A stretch of DNA of 21,404 bases, taken from contig DIRK01000036.1 of NCBI GenBank assembly GCA_002427535.1, forward strand, positions 1-21,404. The letters run 5' to 3'. Origin of the DNA: Mageeibacillus sp. UBA5438. GTDB taxonomy: Bacteria; Bacillota; Clostridia; Saccharofermentanales; DTU023. A program made the position numbers and the translations under genes. The notes beneath the pieces were generated by a model. It did not search any database. It was given only the letters and a program-made list of their open reading frames with translations, and had not been told where the DNA came from. This document shows, piece after piece, positions 8,203 through 15,092 of this stretch. Within the stretch, counting starts at the first letter, position 1; each line of letters begins with the position of its first letter.

Positions 8203-9535
8203 GAATCTGAGTGCACGTTTAAGCCGCATCACGGATGCCATGCGCGGCAAGAGTCGCGTGACGGAAAAAGACATCAAGGACATGATGCGCGAGATCCGCC
8301 TCGCCTTGCTTGAAGCCGACGTCAACTACCAGGTCGTGAAAGATTTGACCGGGGAGATCGGGGAAAAAGCCAAAGGCGCCGAGGTCATGGAAAGCCTGAC
8401 CCCGGGACAGCAGGTTGTGAAAATCGTCCACGAAGCCTTGGTCTACATCCTTGGAACCGAGGAAAAACTCATCGTCTCACCCACCGGATTTACCGTCCTC
8501 ATGCTCTACGGACTGCAGGGCACGGGTAAAACCACCACAGCCGCTAAACTGGCTTTTCATTTAAAAAATAAGGGCAAAAAGCCCATCTTAGTCTCCGTCG
8601 ACGTCCACCGCCCGGCCGCCCAGGAACAGCTGCGCGTCTTAGCGGAACAAATCGGCGTGGAGTATTACATCGATCCCGAGGAAAAGGACGCTAGCCGCCT
8701 GGCGTTAGCCGGTAAGGAGCGCGCCCGCTACATGATGTGCGACACCATGATCGTCGACACCGCGGGGCGCATGACGGTCGATGACGCGCTCATGGCGGAA
8801 CTCTTGGCGCTGAATGAAGCGATTAAGCCCGATGAGCGCCTGCTCATTGTGGACGCCATGATCGGCCAGGAGGCCGTCAGCATCGCGGAGGCCTTTGAAG
8901 CTTCTGTCGGCCTTGATGGATTCATCATGACCAAGTTGGACGGCGACGCCCGAGGCGGCGCCGCGCTCTCCATCCGTCGTATGACCGGCAAGCCGATCAA
9001 GATGATCGGGACAGGGGAGAAGATCGAAGATTTAGAAATCTTCTACCCCGACCGCATGGCCTCACGCATCCTCGGCATGGGGGACGTCCTGACCCTGATC
9101 GAAAAGGCAACTGACGCGCTCGATGAACGCCAGGCACAAAAGACCATGGAGCGCCTGAAGCAGAACACCTTCACCATGCAAGACATGCTGGAGCAGTTAG
9201 AACAAATCCAGGGCATGGGTTCCATGAAGGAGATGCTCTCCATGATCCCGGGCATGGGGCGAAAAGTCGGCAACATGGATATCGATGAGAAGGGACTTGT
9301 GAAAACGCGTGCGATCATCCAGTCCATGACTCGAAAAGAACGCGACAACCCGAAGCTGTTAAACGCCTCAAGGCGCAAACGCATCGCCCAGGGGAGCGGC
9401 GTGGAAGTGCAGGACGTCAACCGCGTCGTCCGGCAGTATGACGATATGCTGAAAATGATGAAACAGTTCGGCATGATGGGGCAGGGCGGCAAAAAGCGCC
9501 GCGGCAAAATGCCCATGGGAGGCTTTGGCCTTTAA
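8183..9535 (+). CDS. ffh: Signal recognition particle protein Ffh
   Basis: Ffh binds signal peptides and 4.5S/6S RNA and delivers translating ribosomes to FtsY. The 450-residue protein has an N domain with MMREIRLALLEADVNYQVVK and a G domain with the P-loop LQGTGKTTT (G113-T117), SVDVHRPAAQEQL, DTAGRM and TKLDGDARGG. A methionine-rich M domain from about residue 300 ends in GMMGQGGKKRRGKMPMGG. The P-loop and guanine-recognition motifs are intact. Two starts are possible, ATG 8183 or ATG 8189. AGGAAGG at 8171-8177 fits the first better by spacing (five against eleven bases), while homologues begin with the MAVFENL given by the second; the difference is two residues. It overlaps ylxM, so translation of the two is probably coupled. 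Confidence 0.96.
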   Translation: MAMAVFENLSARLSRITDAMRGKSRVTEKDIKDMMREIRLALLEADVNYQVVKDLTGEIGEKAKGAEVMESLTPGQQVVKIVHEALVYILGTEEKLIVSPTGFTVLMLYGLQGTGKTTTAAKLAFHLKNKGKKPILVSVDVHRPAAQEQLRVLAEQIGVEYYIDPEEKDASRLALAGKERARYMMCDTMIVDTAGRMTVDDALMAELLALNEAIKPDERLLIVDAMIGQEAVSIAEAFEASVGLDGFIMTKLDGDARGGAALSIRRMTGKPIKMIGTGEKIEDLEIFYPDRMASRILGMGDVLTLIEKATDALDERQAQKTMERLKQNTFTMQDMLEQLEQIQGMGSMKEMLSMIPGMGRKVGNMDIDEKGLVKTRAIIQSMTRKERDNPKLLNASRRKRIAQGSGVEVQDVNRVVRQYDDMLKMMKQFGMMGQGGKKRRGKMPMGGFGL

Positions 9536-9546
9536 CTTGATTTCGC

Positions 9547-9561
9547 CGGGCCCCAGGCCCG
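9547..9561 (+). promoter_or_regulatory. GC-rich hairpin in the ffh-rpsP gap
   Basis: CGGGCC, CCA, GGCCCG form a perfect 6-bp inverted repeat with a 3-base loop, 11 bases after the ffh stop and 32 bases before rpsP. No run of T follows, so it is not a standard intrinsic terminator. It may be an RNA stability or processing element between the ffh and rpsP parts of the transcript. Its function is unproven. Confidence 0.4.
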
Positions 9562-9593
9562 TGACGATAGATTAAACCTTATTGGAGGAACTT

Positions 9594-9839
9594 ATGGCAG
9601 TCAAAATCCGCCTCAAACGTGTAGGCAAGAAAAAACAACCGTATTACCGTGTCGTCGTCGCCGACGCGCGATTCCCGCGTGACGGACGCTTCATCGAAGA
9701 GATCGGCACCTACGATCCGCACACCGACCCTTCCACCTTCAAGGTCGACGCTGAGAAGGTCAAAGATTGGATCTCAAAGGGCGCGCAACCGACTGAGACC
9801 GTCAAAAAACTTCTGAAGTACAACGGGATTGTGGAGTAA
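9594..9839 (+). CDS. rpsP: 30S ribosomal protein S16
   Basis: S16 is a primary assembly protein of the small ribosomal subunit. The 81-residue product starts MAVKIRLKRVGKKKQPYYRV, the family hallmark, followed by VVADARFPRDGRFIEEIGTYDP and a short C-terminus ending in LLKYNGIVE. The ATG at 9594 is supported by GGAGGA at 9584-9589. A TTG at 9582 in the same frame falls on the Shine-Dalgarno itself and is not the start. Length and motifs are complete. The rpsP-khpA-rimM-trmD block encodes a ribosomal protein and three RNA-acting proteins. Confidence 0.97.
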   Translation: MAVKIRLKRVGKKKQPYYRVVVADARFPRDGRFIEEIGTYDPHTDPSTFKVDAEKVKDWISKGAQPTETVKKLLKYNGIVE

Positions 9840-9842
9840 GAC

Positions 9843-10073
9843 ATGAAAGCCTTATTAAAATCCATCATTGAACCCTTGATCCAACATCCGGAAGATTTGA
9901 CGATTGAAGAAGAACGAAAGGGTCGTGAAGTGGTGCTCACGGTGAACGCGCATCCCGATGACATCGGACGCGTCATCGGCCGGGGCGGCAAAAGAGCCCA
10001 GGCGGTCCGGGCAATCATGAAGGCCAAAGGCGCGATGGACAATCGCCGCGTCACGGTCGACATCGAGTCATGA
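9843..10073 (+). CDS. khpA: KH-domain RNA-binding protein KhpA (YlqC family)
   Basis: This 76-residue protein is a single KH domain with the GxxG RNA-contact loop at Gly46-Gly49 (VIGRGGKRAQAVRAIM), preceded by the short beta strands and helix typical of the YlqC/UPF0109 family. In Streptococcus and related Bacillota, KhpA pairs with KhpB (EloR/Jag) to bind many RNAs and affects cell division and wall elongation; whether that holds here is an inference. The Shine-Dalgarno GGAG is embedded in the last codons of rpsP, and the start lies three bases after the rpsP stop. The end overlaps rimM as ATGA, so the three genes are translationally linked. Confidence 0.92.
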   Translation: MKALLKSIIEPLIQHPEDLTIEEERKGREVVLTVNAHPDDIGRVIGRGGKRAQAVRAIMKAKGAMDNRRVTVDIES

Positions 10074-10609
10074 AACAACCCTATCTATTGATTGGCGTGT
10101 GTCTTCGCCCTCACGGCGTCAACGGCGAGCTTTTGATCAAGAGCCTCGGCGACGATGACACACGCTTTCAACAGGGGCTTTTGTGTTATGTCACGGAAGA
10201 CTTTGGCACAAAACCTTTGTCGTCTCTCCGATTAAAGTCAGCGCGGTCCACACCGCGCGGCCTTCTTTTGGAATTCGACGGCATTGACACGCGCGAAAAA
10301 GCAAAAGCGCTGTCAGGGCGTTACTTAGCCGTGTCACGCGACGACGCCGCAGAACTTAACGATGCGTTCGAATTTTACTACGGCGATCTTTTGGGTATGC
10401 GGGTGATAGACGAAAGAAAAGGTCCTCTCGGCACGGTACGGGACATTATGGACACGGGCACGGCTGACATACTCGTCGTAAAAGACGAGGGACAACCCGA
10501 CCTTCTCTTTCCCTTTTTAAAAAGCATCATCCGACAAATCGACCAGGAGGAAGATGTCATCCATGTGATCCTGCCGGACGGTCTTTACGAGCTCTATCGA
10601 GGCGCATAA
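10070..10609 (+). CDS. rimM: 16S rRNA processing/maturation protein RimM
   Basis: RimM binds S19 in the 30S head and helps late assembly of the small subunit. The 179-residue protein has the N-terminal RimM beta-barrel starting LIGVCLRPHGVNGELLIKS (the conserved start motif) and the regulated Leu-Glu-Phe-Asp-Gly strand with the DTREKAKALSGRYL loop. The C-terminal PRC-barrel, from about residue 97 (FEFYYGDLLGMRV), ends with DVIHVILPDGLYEL. The start codon overlaps the khpA stop as ATGA, and its own stop overlaps the trmD ATG as TAATG. This tight arrangement suggests coupled translation with trmD, as is usual for the pair. Confidence 0.94.
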   Translation: MKQPYLLIGVCLRPHGVNGELLIKSLGDDDTRFQQGLLCYVTEDFGTKPLSSLRLKSARSTPRGLLLEFDGIDTREKAKALSGRYLAVSRDDAAELNDAFEFYYGDLLGMRVIDERKGPLGTVRDIMDTGTADILVVKDEGQPDLLFPFLKSIIRQIDQEEDVIHVILPDGLYELYRGA

Positions 10610-11355
10610 TGGCGATTCGCTTTTCCATCCTCTCGCTTTTCCCCGAACAGGTGAAAGACGCGCTCGATCACAGTATTACCGGGCGCGCCATGAAGGAACA
10701 ATTAATCGAGCTTGACCTTGTCCAGATACGCGACTTCGCGATCAATGCATACGGTCAGGTAGACGATCGTCCTTACGGGGGCGGACGCGGAATGGTCATG
10801 ATGTGTGAACCCGTTTATAACGCCTGGCGCTCGGTCGCAGGAGAAGATAATCAGGATGTCAGGACACTTTTCTTAACGCCGCACGGACAGGTGTTCGACC
10901 AGCAGATGGCGCAGTCCCTTTCAAAAGAAGAACATATCGTCCTGATCGCGGGGCATTACGAGGGCGTCGACCGACGCGTCATTGATGCGATCGGTTGTGA
11001 AGAGGTCTCTTTGGGGGATTTTGTCATGACGGGGGGCGAGTTAGCTGTCGCGGTCATGATCGACGCCATCAGCCGGATGGTCCCTGGGGTTTTGCCGGAC
11101 GAAGAAGCCTGGCAAAACGAATCCTTTTCAGAAGGACTTTTGGAGTGGCCCCAGTACACAAAACCTCGTGAGTGGCGCGGCCGCAAGGTGCCTTCAGTGC
11201 TTTTTTCAGGCCACGCGAAAAACATCGAGCAAGAGCGCCGTTTAGGCCAGTTGATTGAAACTTTAAAAAAGAGGCCGGATCTCTTAAAAGACCATCCGGT
11301 GGAGACTGAATTATGGGAAGCCTTGGCCAAACGTCTCTCAGATTGTGAAGATTGA
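10609..11355 (+). CDS. trmD: tRNA (guanine-N1)-methyltransferase TrmD
   Basis: TrmD methylates G37 next to the anticodon, preventing +1 frameshifts; it is a SPOUT-class dimer with a trefoil knot. The 248-residue protein shows YGGGRGM at 56-62 and the knot segments LIAGHYEGVDRRV (113-125) and SLGDFVMTGGELAV (134-147). The interdomain linker NESFSEGLLEWPQYTKP follows from 170. In E. coli the matching linker carries the catalytic Asp169; here the aligned residue appears to be Glu171. From memory, Glu at this place also occurs in other Clostridia, so the enzyme is probably active. The ATG overlaps the rimM stop by one base. No intrinsic terminator is visible after the stop. Confidence 0.95.
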   Translation: MAIRFSILSLFPEQVKDALDHSITGRAMKEQLIELDLVQIRDFAINAYGQVDDRPYGGGRGMVMMCEPVYNAWRSVAGEDNQDVRTLFLTPHGQVFDQQMAQSLSKEEHIVLIAGHYEGVDRRVIDAIGCEEVSLGDFVMTGGELAVAVMIDAISRMVPGVLPDEEAWQNESFSEGLLEWPQYTKPREWRGRKVPSVLFSGHAKNIEQERRLGQLIETLKKRPDLLKDHPVETELWEALAKRLSDCED

Positions 11356-11371
11356 CGGCCATCCCCTGCTA

Positions 11372-11400
11372 TTGACATAAAATTTCATGAAAATCACGAT
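11372..11400 (+). promoter_or_regulatory. Possible promoter for the surface-acylation cassette
   Basis: TTGACA at 11372-11377 is a perfect -35 hexamer, but the best -10 at 17 bases is CACGAT (11395-11400), which matches only three positions, including the key second A and last T. A 10-bp palindrome, TTTCATGAAA (11383-11392), lies inside the spacer and could bind a regulator. The site falls in the 126-base gap between trmD and the lipoprotein gene, so it would drive the inserted trio. The -35 is clear; the -10 is weak. Confidence 0.4.
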
Positions 11401-11435
11401 GTAACGAACTGACAAGCGCTGTCGTCTTATGGGAT

Positions 11436-11453
11436 GGTGGGAAAATTTCCGCC
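11436..11453 (+). repeat. Inverted repeat upstream of the lipoprotein gene
   Basis: GGTGGGA, AAAT, TTCCGCC form a 7-bp inverted repeat (two G-T wobbles in RNA) about 30 bases before the lipoprotein ATG. It could be an mRNA hairpin in the leader or an operator. It has no T-run and is not a terminator. Confidence 0.35.
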
Positions 11454-11481
11454 TGTATGTTTTATATTGAAGGAGTCATTT

Positions 11482-11967
11482 ATGAAAAAAGTAATGAGCA
11501 TTGTTTTAATTTTAGCCCTGTTGTTTACATTCGGTTGCCAGTCGGGCCCCAAGGCCCCCCAAGAAGAAGTCGGGGACTTGAAAGAAACCATGGAACAGAT
11601 CGTGAAAGACGCAGGTTTCCCGGAGATGTTAGAAGACGGTTATTTCCTGGATGAACTCGATCAGGAAGAAGCAGGATTTTTAATCGGCGCTGAGTCATTG
11701 GACGGAAAAATCGCGGAAGCCTACGGCCTCCAGCCGATGATCAATGTCAATCCCTTTGCGATGGGAATCTTCCGCGTCGCCGAAGGGGGGGACGCGGTGG
11801 CGTTCGCCAAAGAATTAAAAGAAAAAGCCGATCTTCGAAAATGGATCTGTGTCGAAGCCGAAACGATGGCGGCCGCCTCTAAAGCCGACGCGGTGTTCTT
11901 TGTCATGGGAAGCCAGGACGAAGTGACAAAACTCTTGGAAGCTTCAGGCTTCACCCCGGTCGCGTAA
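11482..11967 (+). CDS. Small lipoprotein, DUF4358-like, first gene of the inserted cassette
   Basis: The 161-residue product begins with a lipoprotein signal peptide: basic MKK, a hydrophobic core VMSIVLILALLFTF, then Gly18-Cys19, the likely lipidated cysteine. The lipobox (Thr-Phe-Gly-Cys) is imperfect but acceptable. The mature part is acidic and soluble. It contains a segment IAEAYGLQPMINVNPFAMGIFRVAEG followed by a helix with ALA/KEL repeats and a strand VFFVMG, which reminds me of DUF4358 lipoproteins of Clostridia; this is from memory and unchecked. ATG 11482 is chosen because GAAGGAG lies seven bases upstream and the signal peptide starts there; an upstream GTG at 11434 would bury the signal. 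The next gene begins six bases after the stop, so it is cotranscribed with the MBOAT gene and probably works at the outer face of the membrane. Confidence 0.75.
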   Translation: MKKVMSIVLILALLFTFGCQSGPKAPQEEVGDLKETMEQIVKDAGFPEMLEDGYFLDELDQEEAGFLIGAESLDGKIAEAYGLQPMINVNPFAMGIFRVAEGGDAVAFAKELKEKADLRKWICVEAETMAAASKADAVFFVMGSQDEVTKLLEASGFTPVA

Positions 11968-11973
11968 ACAGCC

Positions 11974-13374
11974 TTGCTGTTTTCAAGCGTCACATTTCTT
12001 TATTATTTTCTGCCGGCCGTCCTAGTCGTCTACTTTGTCGTCCCCGGCCGGTGGAAAAACGCGGTATTACTCCTTGCAAGCCTTTTGTTTTACGCTTGGG
12101 GAGAGCCGCGTTTTTCGATCATTATGGTCACGACCGCCATGACAGGTTACCTGTCAGGCCGAATTATTGAGCAGCTGAAAGGTGAGAAGCTTCGAAAAGC
12201 GGTACTTATCACAGGACTCATTCTTGTGCTTGTCCCGCTTTTACTGTTCAAATACGGCGATTTTTTCATACGGAATATCGATCAGGTATTCCCCGGGATG
12301 CTGTCGCCCTTAGGGCTCGTTTTGCCCATCGGGGTCAGTTTTTACACCTTCCAGATCCTGTCCTATGTGATTGACGTGTATCGACGTGAAGTGGACGTTG
12401 AAAAGAACCCTTTTTATTTTCTCATGTATGTGTCGTTCTTCCCTCAGCTTATCGCGGGACCGATTGTCCGATTCCAGACGATCCAGAAGGAAATCCGAAA
12501 CAGAAAGGTCACCTTAGAACTTTTTGCGTCGGGCATCACACGTTTTGTCACAGGCTTGGGGAAAAAGATCTTAATCGCGAACCTTTTAGCGGAGTTCGGG
12601 CAGCAGTTGAGCCTTGCAGGGACACGTTCAGTCCTCTCGCTTTGGGCCGGTGCTCTTGCCTTTACCTTCCAGATCTACTTTGATTTTTCAGGCTATTCTG
12701 ACATGGCCATCGGATTGGGGCGCATGTTCGGCTTCCAATTCTTGGAAAACTTCGACTACCCCTATCTGTCGCAGTCCATCACGGAATTTTGGCGGCGCTG
12801 GCATATGTCACTGGGCTCCTGGTTTCGCGACTATGTGTATATCCCGATGGGCGGGAGCCGCGTCAGCTCTTGGAAAATGATCCGCAACCTTTGGGTCGTC
12901 TGGTTATTGACCGGATTTTGGCACGGCGCGTCCTGGAACTTTGTCGTCTGGGGCCTTTTCTACTTTATCCTGCTGCAGATGGAACGTATCGGGCTTTCCA
13001 AAATACTTGACAAAGCGGGCAGCGCAGTCCGTATTGTTTACACATTCTTCTTTGTCAATCTGGGCTTTGTCCTGTTTAATGCCGATTCACTCACCGAAGC
13101 TTTGTCCAACATCGGCGGCATGTTTGGGGGACAAGCACTCAATCTCTGGGATCCTTTGACACTCTACTACGTCAAAAGTTATGCGCTCGTCTTCCTATTA
13201 GCCATCGTCGCCTCAACCCCTTACCCCAAGCGACTGTGGGAGCGGATCCGAAACCGGACAAGCGGCTTTATTTTGGATACTGTCGCGGCCTTAGGCGTTT
13301 TTATGGTCCTGTTTCTATCCACGGCACAGCTCGTGGACGGTTCGTTTAATCCATTCTTATATTTCAGGTTCTAG
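11974..13374 (+). CDS. MBOAT-family O-acyltransferase (AlgI/DltB/PatA-like)
   Basis: The 466-residue polytopic membrane protein belongs to the MBOAT family, which moves acyl groups, usually acetyl, across the membrane for O-acylation of surface polymers. It starts MLFSSVTFLYYFLPAVLVVYF, the standard AlgI opening. SFYTFQILSYVIDVYRREV follows near residues 122-140. The catalytic region includes RRWHMSLGSWFRDYVYIP (His277) and TGFWHGASWNFVVWGLF with the invariant His317. About ten hydrophobic segments are visible. The start is TTG 11974, six bases after the lipoprotein stop, with no clear Shine-Dalgarno. The downstream DHHW/AlgX-like gene points to the AlgI-AlgX/AlgJ type of system and not to Dlt, since no dltA, dltC or dltD is near. 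The acceptor polymer cannot be told from the sequence. Confidence 0.92.
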   Translation: MLFSSVTFLYYFLPAVLVVYFVVPGRWKNAVLLLASLLFYAWGEPRFSIIMVTTAMTGYLSGRIIEQLKGEKLRKAVLITGLILVLVPLLLFKYGDFFIRNIDQVFPGMLSPLGLVLPIGVSFYTFQILSYVIDVYRREVDVEKNPFYFLMYVSFFPQLIAGPIVRFQTIQKEIRNRKVTLELFASGITRFVTGLGKKILIANLLAEFGQQLSLAGTRSVLSLWAGALAFTFQIYFDFSGYSDMAIGLGRMFGFQFLENFDYPYLSQSITEFWRRWHMSLGSWFRDYVYIPMGGSRVSSWKMIRNLWVVWLLTGFWHGASWNFVVWGLFYFILLQMERIGLSKILDKAGSAVRIVYTFFFVNLGFVLFNADSLTEALSNIGGMFGGQALNLWDPLTLYYVKSYALVFLLAIVASTPYPKRLWERIRNRTSGFILDTVAALGVFMVLFLSTAQLVDGSFNPFLYFRF

Positions 13375-13385
13375 GAGGCAATAAG

Positions 13386-14507
13386 GTGAAATATCGCGCG
13401 TACAGTCTCATCGTCGTCTTTATGCTCGCACTATTGCTGGTGCCGTTTGTGTCGTTCGCAAAAGCGGATGAGTCCATCTCCCTGTCGGAAAAACGTCCGC
13501 TTGTAGAATACATGGACTATGAAAGCTACCGGACGTCCCATCCGGGGGCGGGGTTATCTGAGTATTTTCAATTTTTGGAGGACTATTTTCTTGACCAATT
13601 TCCCGCCCGCGATGCATTTCGTAAATACCTGGTGCTTTTTCGCATCGGGGCTTTAGCTCAATTCGACCACCACGGCTATTACGAATTGGATGGTCATTTG
13701 GGAAAGCTTGACCCTGTTTTAAATGAAAAAGCCTTGGCGCATGCGCTTTCCATCTTGGAGGGTGTCGCCCGTGAAAATCTTGGAAGCGAGGAGAAGCCCC
13801 TTTTTGCCCTTATCCCGGACAAAAATGTCTTCCTTTTAAAGAATAGTCAATATCCTTCCTATGCCTATGACGCCCTATTGGGACAAATAGAAGAGGCTTT
13901 GGGCGAAGGAATGGATATTTTGTCACTTTTGCCGCATCTTTCGATTGACGATTACTACAGAACCGATCCGCATTGGGACCAAAAGTATTTAATGGATGTG
14001 GCGAACCTGTTATTAGAGCAGTTTGGCTTTTTCGAAACATCAGCAATTCAGGACTTTGAGCTTCAAAGCTTTGACGACTATTGGGGCACCTATGCGGGGC
14101 AAATGGCCTGGCCGGTCGCGCCGGATACCTTGAACTGGCTGTCCAATGACACGATCGATAAGATGGTCGTCTGGGACCTTGTGACAGGGGAGAAGAGTCC
14201 GGTGTACGAGACCGATAAGCTTCTGTCGGTTGACCCTTACGATCTGTTCTTAGGCGGCGCGAAGGCGCTTTTGAGGATCGAAAACTCCGGGCAGCATAAC
14301 GGGCGCCAGCTCATCGTCTTTCGCGATTCCTTTGGTTCCAGCCTCATTCCGCTCCTTGCCCCGTACTACGAGGAAGTGCTGGTCATTGACCTGCGCTATA
14401 TCGCGATGAGGAGTGTTTTGGAGCGCGTTTCGTTTGAGTCCGATGCGGATGTTTTATTTCTTTTTTCAAGCTCCGTGGCAAATTCGCCCGGAGTATTTAA
14501 GAAATAA
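13386..14507 (+). CDS. AlgX/AlgJ/DHHW-like SGNH protein, probable extracytoplasmic acetyltransferase partner
   Basis: The 373-residue protein has an N-terminal hydrophobic segment at about 6-26 (signal peptide or anchor; Ala-Lys-Ala before Asp could be cleaved) and an extracytoplasmic body. It matches the DHHW/AlgX-like pattern. FRKYLVLFRIGAL lies in the early part. A signature TDPHW at 193-197 gives Asp194 and His196, where the family often has DHHW. The nucleophile motif IVFRDSFGSSLIPLLAPYY places Ser315 in Arg-Asp-Ser-Phe-Gly. Asp194, His196 and Ser315 make a full putative triad. Such proteins take acyl groups from an MBOAT partner and place them on polysaccharides. The start is GTG 13386, preceded by GGAGG (13374-13378), 11 bases after the MBOAT stop. 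The exact substrate is unknown. No terminator was seen after it. Confidence 0.85.
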   Translation: MKYRAYSLIVVFMLALLLVPFVSFAKADESISLSEKRPLVEYMDYESYRTSHPGAGLSEYFQFLEDYFLDQFPARDAFRKYLVLFRIGALAQFDHHGYYELDGHLGKLDPVLNEKALAHALSILEGVARENLGSEEKPLFALIPDKNVFLLKNSQYPSYAYDALLGQIEEALGEGMDILSLLPHLSIDDYYRTDPHWDQKYLMDVANLLLEQFGFFETSAIQDFELQSFDDYWGTYAGQMAWPVAPDTLNWLSNDTIDKMVVWDLVTGEKSPVYETDKLLSVDPYDLFLGGAKALLRIENSGQHNGRQLIVFRDSFGSSLIPLLAPYYEEVLVIDLRYIAMRSVLERVSFESDADVLFLFSSSVANSPGVFKK

Positions 14508-14519
14508 GGTAAAAAGCGC

Positions 14520-14548
14520 TTGCCAGCTGTATTTTCATCTGCTATCAT
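14520..14548 (+). promoter_or_regulatory. Sigma-A type promoter for rplS
   Basis: TTGCCA (14520-14525) and TATCAT (14543-14548) are separated by an ideal 17-base spacer. Each hexamer matches the consensus in five of six positions. Transcription would start near 14555, giving a leader of about 70 bases before the rplS ATG. The promoter uncouples rplS from the cassette upstream. Confidence 0.8.
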
Positions 14549-14554
14549 GCTTGA

Positions 14555-14623
14555 GGTTTATACGGGTGGTCCGCTGCAATTGCGTGCAAGAACATCCGAT
14601 GATGGATAAAGGAGGAACGCAAT
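14555..14623 (+). promoter_or_regulatory. Structured 5' leader of rplS, possible L19 autoregulatory leader
   Basis: The leader contains GGGTG (14564-14568), which can pair with CATCC (14593-14597) around TCCGCTGC and a small TGCA/TGCA hairpin (14575-14588). The same ATCC (14594-14597) can instead pair with GGAT (14604-14607), just before the Shine-Dalgarno AAAGGAGG (14608-14615). These pairings exclude each other. An L19 leader RNA family is known upstream of rplS in Bacillota. The position fits, but I could not check the covariance model. Confidence 0.5.
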
Positions 14624-14977
14624 ATGGACTATATCAAAGCGGTGGAACAGCCATTCTTGCGCGATCAGTACGATAACGTAGAGATCGGCGACCGTGTCAA
14701 TGTTCATCTCAGGATCACAGAAGGTACCCGTGAGCGTATTCAAGTGTTTGAGGGAACGGTGATCGGGCGAAAAGGAGCCGGACTGAATGAGACCGTGACA
14801 GTGAGGCGTGTGGCCTACGGTGTCGGTGTCGAACGTGTCATTCCGATTCATTCGCCGAAAGTCGCGAAGATTGAAGTGATTCGAAAAGGCCGTGTGCGCC
14901 GTGCGAAGTTGTTTTACTTGCGCGATCGCGTGGGTAAGGCCGCTCGTGTACGCGAAAAGCTTCCGACCAAGAAATAA
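14624..14977 (+). CDS. rplS: 50S ribosomal protein L19
   Basis: L19 sits at the interface of the ribosomal subunits. The 117-residue protein has the standard features: FEGTVIGRKGAGLNETVTVR in the middle (the family signature region), then GVGVERVIPIHSPKVAKIEV and a basic tail with VRRAKLFYLRDRVGKAARVREK. Its length is typical. The ATG at 14624 follows AAAGGAGG at 14608-14615, a near-perfect Shine-Dalgarno. Its own promoter and a following terminator make it a likely single-gene unit, although in Bacillus it is grouped with trmD. Expression may be autoregulated by the leader. Confidence 0.97.
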   Translation: MDYIKAVEQPFLRDQYDNVEIGDRVNVHLRITEGTRERIQVFEGTVIGRKGAGLNETVTVRRVAYGVGVERVIPIHSPKVAKIEVIRKGRVRRAKLFYLRDRVGKAARVREKLPTKK

Positions 14978-15003
14978 TTGTCAACTAAAGACAAATGAAG
15001 AAC

Positions 15004-15031
15004 AGGCGGCTTGAAGCCGTCTTTTCTTTTT
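15004..15031 (+). terminator. Intrinsic terminator after rplS
   Basis: A stem AGGCGGC / GCCGTCT (one G-T wobble) with loop TTGAA is followed by TTTTCTTTTT. It ends rplS transcription 26 bases after the stop codon. Its T-run runs into the -35 region of the next promoter. Confidence 0.85.
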
Positions 15032-15058
15032 AAAGAATGTTTTTGTCTGTCGTATACT
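15029..15058 (+). promoter_or_regulatory. Probable promoter for rbgA-rnhB
   Basis: TATACT (15053-15058) is a strong -10 hexamer preceded at 18 bases by a weak TTTAAA (15029-15034). The expected start near 15065 leaves a short leader with the Shine-Dalgarno AGGAGAGG (15081-15088). A terminator immediately upstream makes a new promoter here necessary. Confidence 0.6.
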
Positions 15059-15092
15059 GAAAAGAGAGAATAGACGAACAAGGAGAGGCAAG

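Noticed and set aside
9043..9516. 157-residue minus-strand frame inside ffh
   Set aside because: Opposite the methionine-rich M domain; the low-complexity Ser/Met/Arg composition reflects the antisense of ffh codons.
9582..9593. TTG start for rpsP
   Set aside because: The codon is part of the Shine-Dalgarno sequence itself; ATG 9594 gives the conserved MAVKIRLKR start.
11410..11422. GACA-AGCGC-TGTC hairpin after trmD as a terminator
   Set aside because: Only four base pairs and no T-run, so it cannot be supported as a terminator.
11434..11481. Upstream GTG start for the lipoprotein gene
   Set aside because: It would place 16 residues ahead of a clear signal peptide and would waste the GAAGGAG site in front of ATG 11482.
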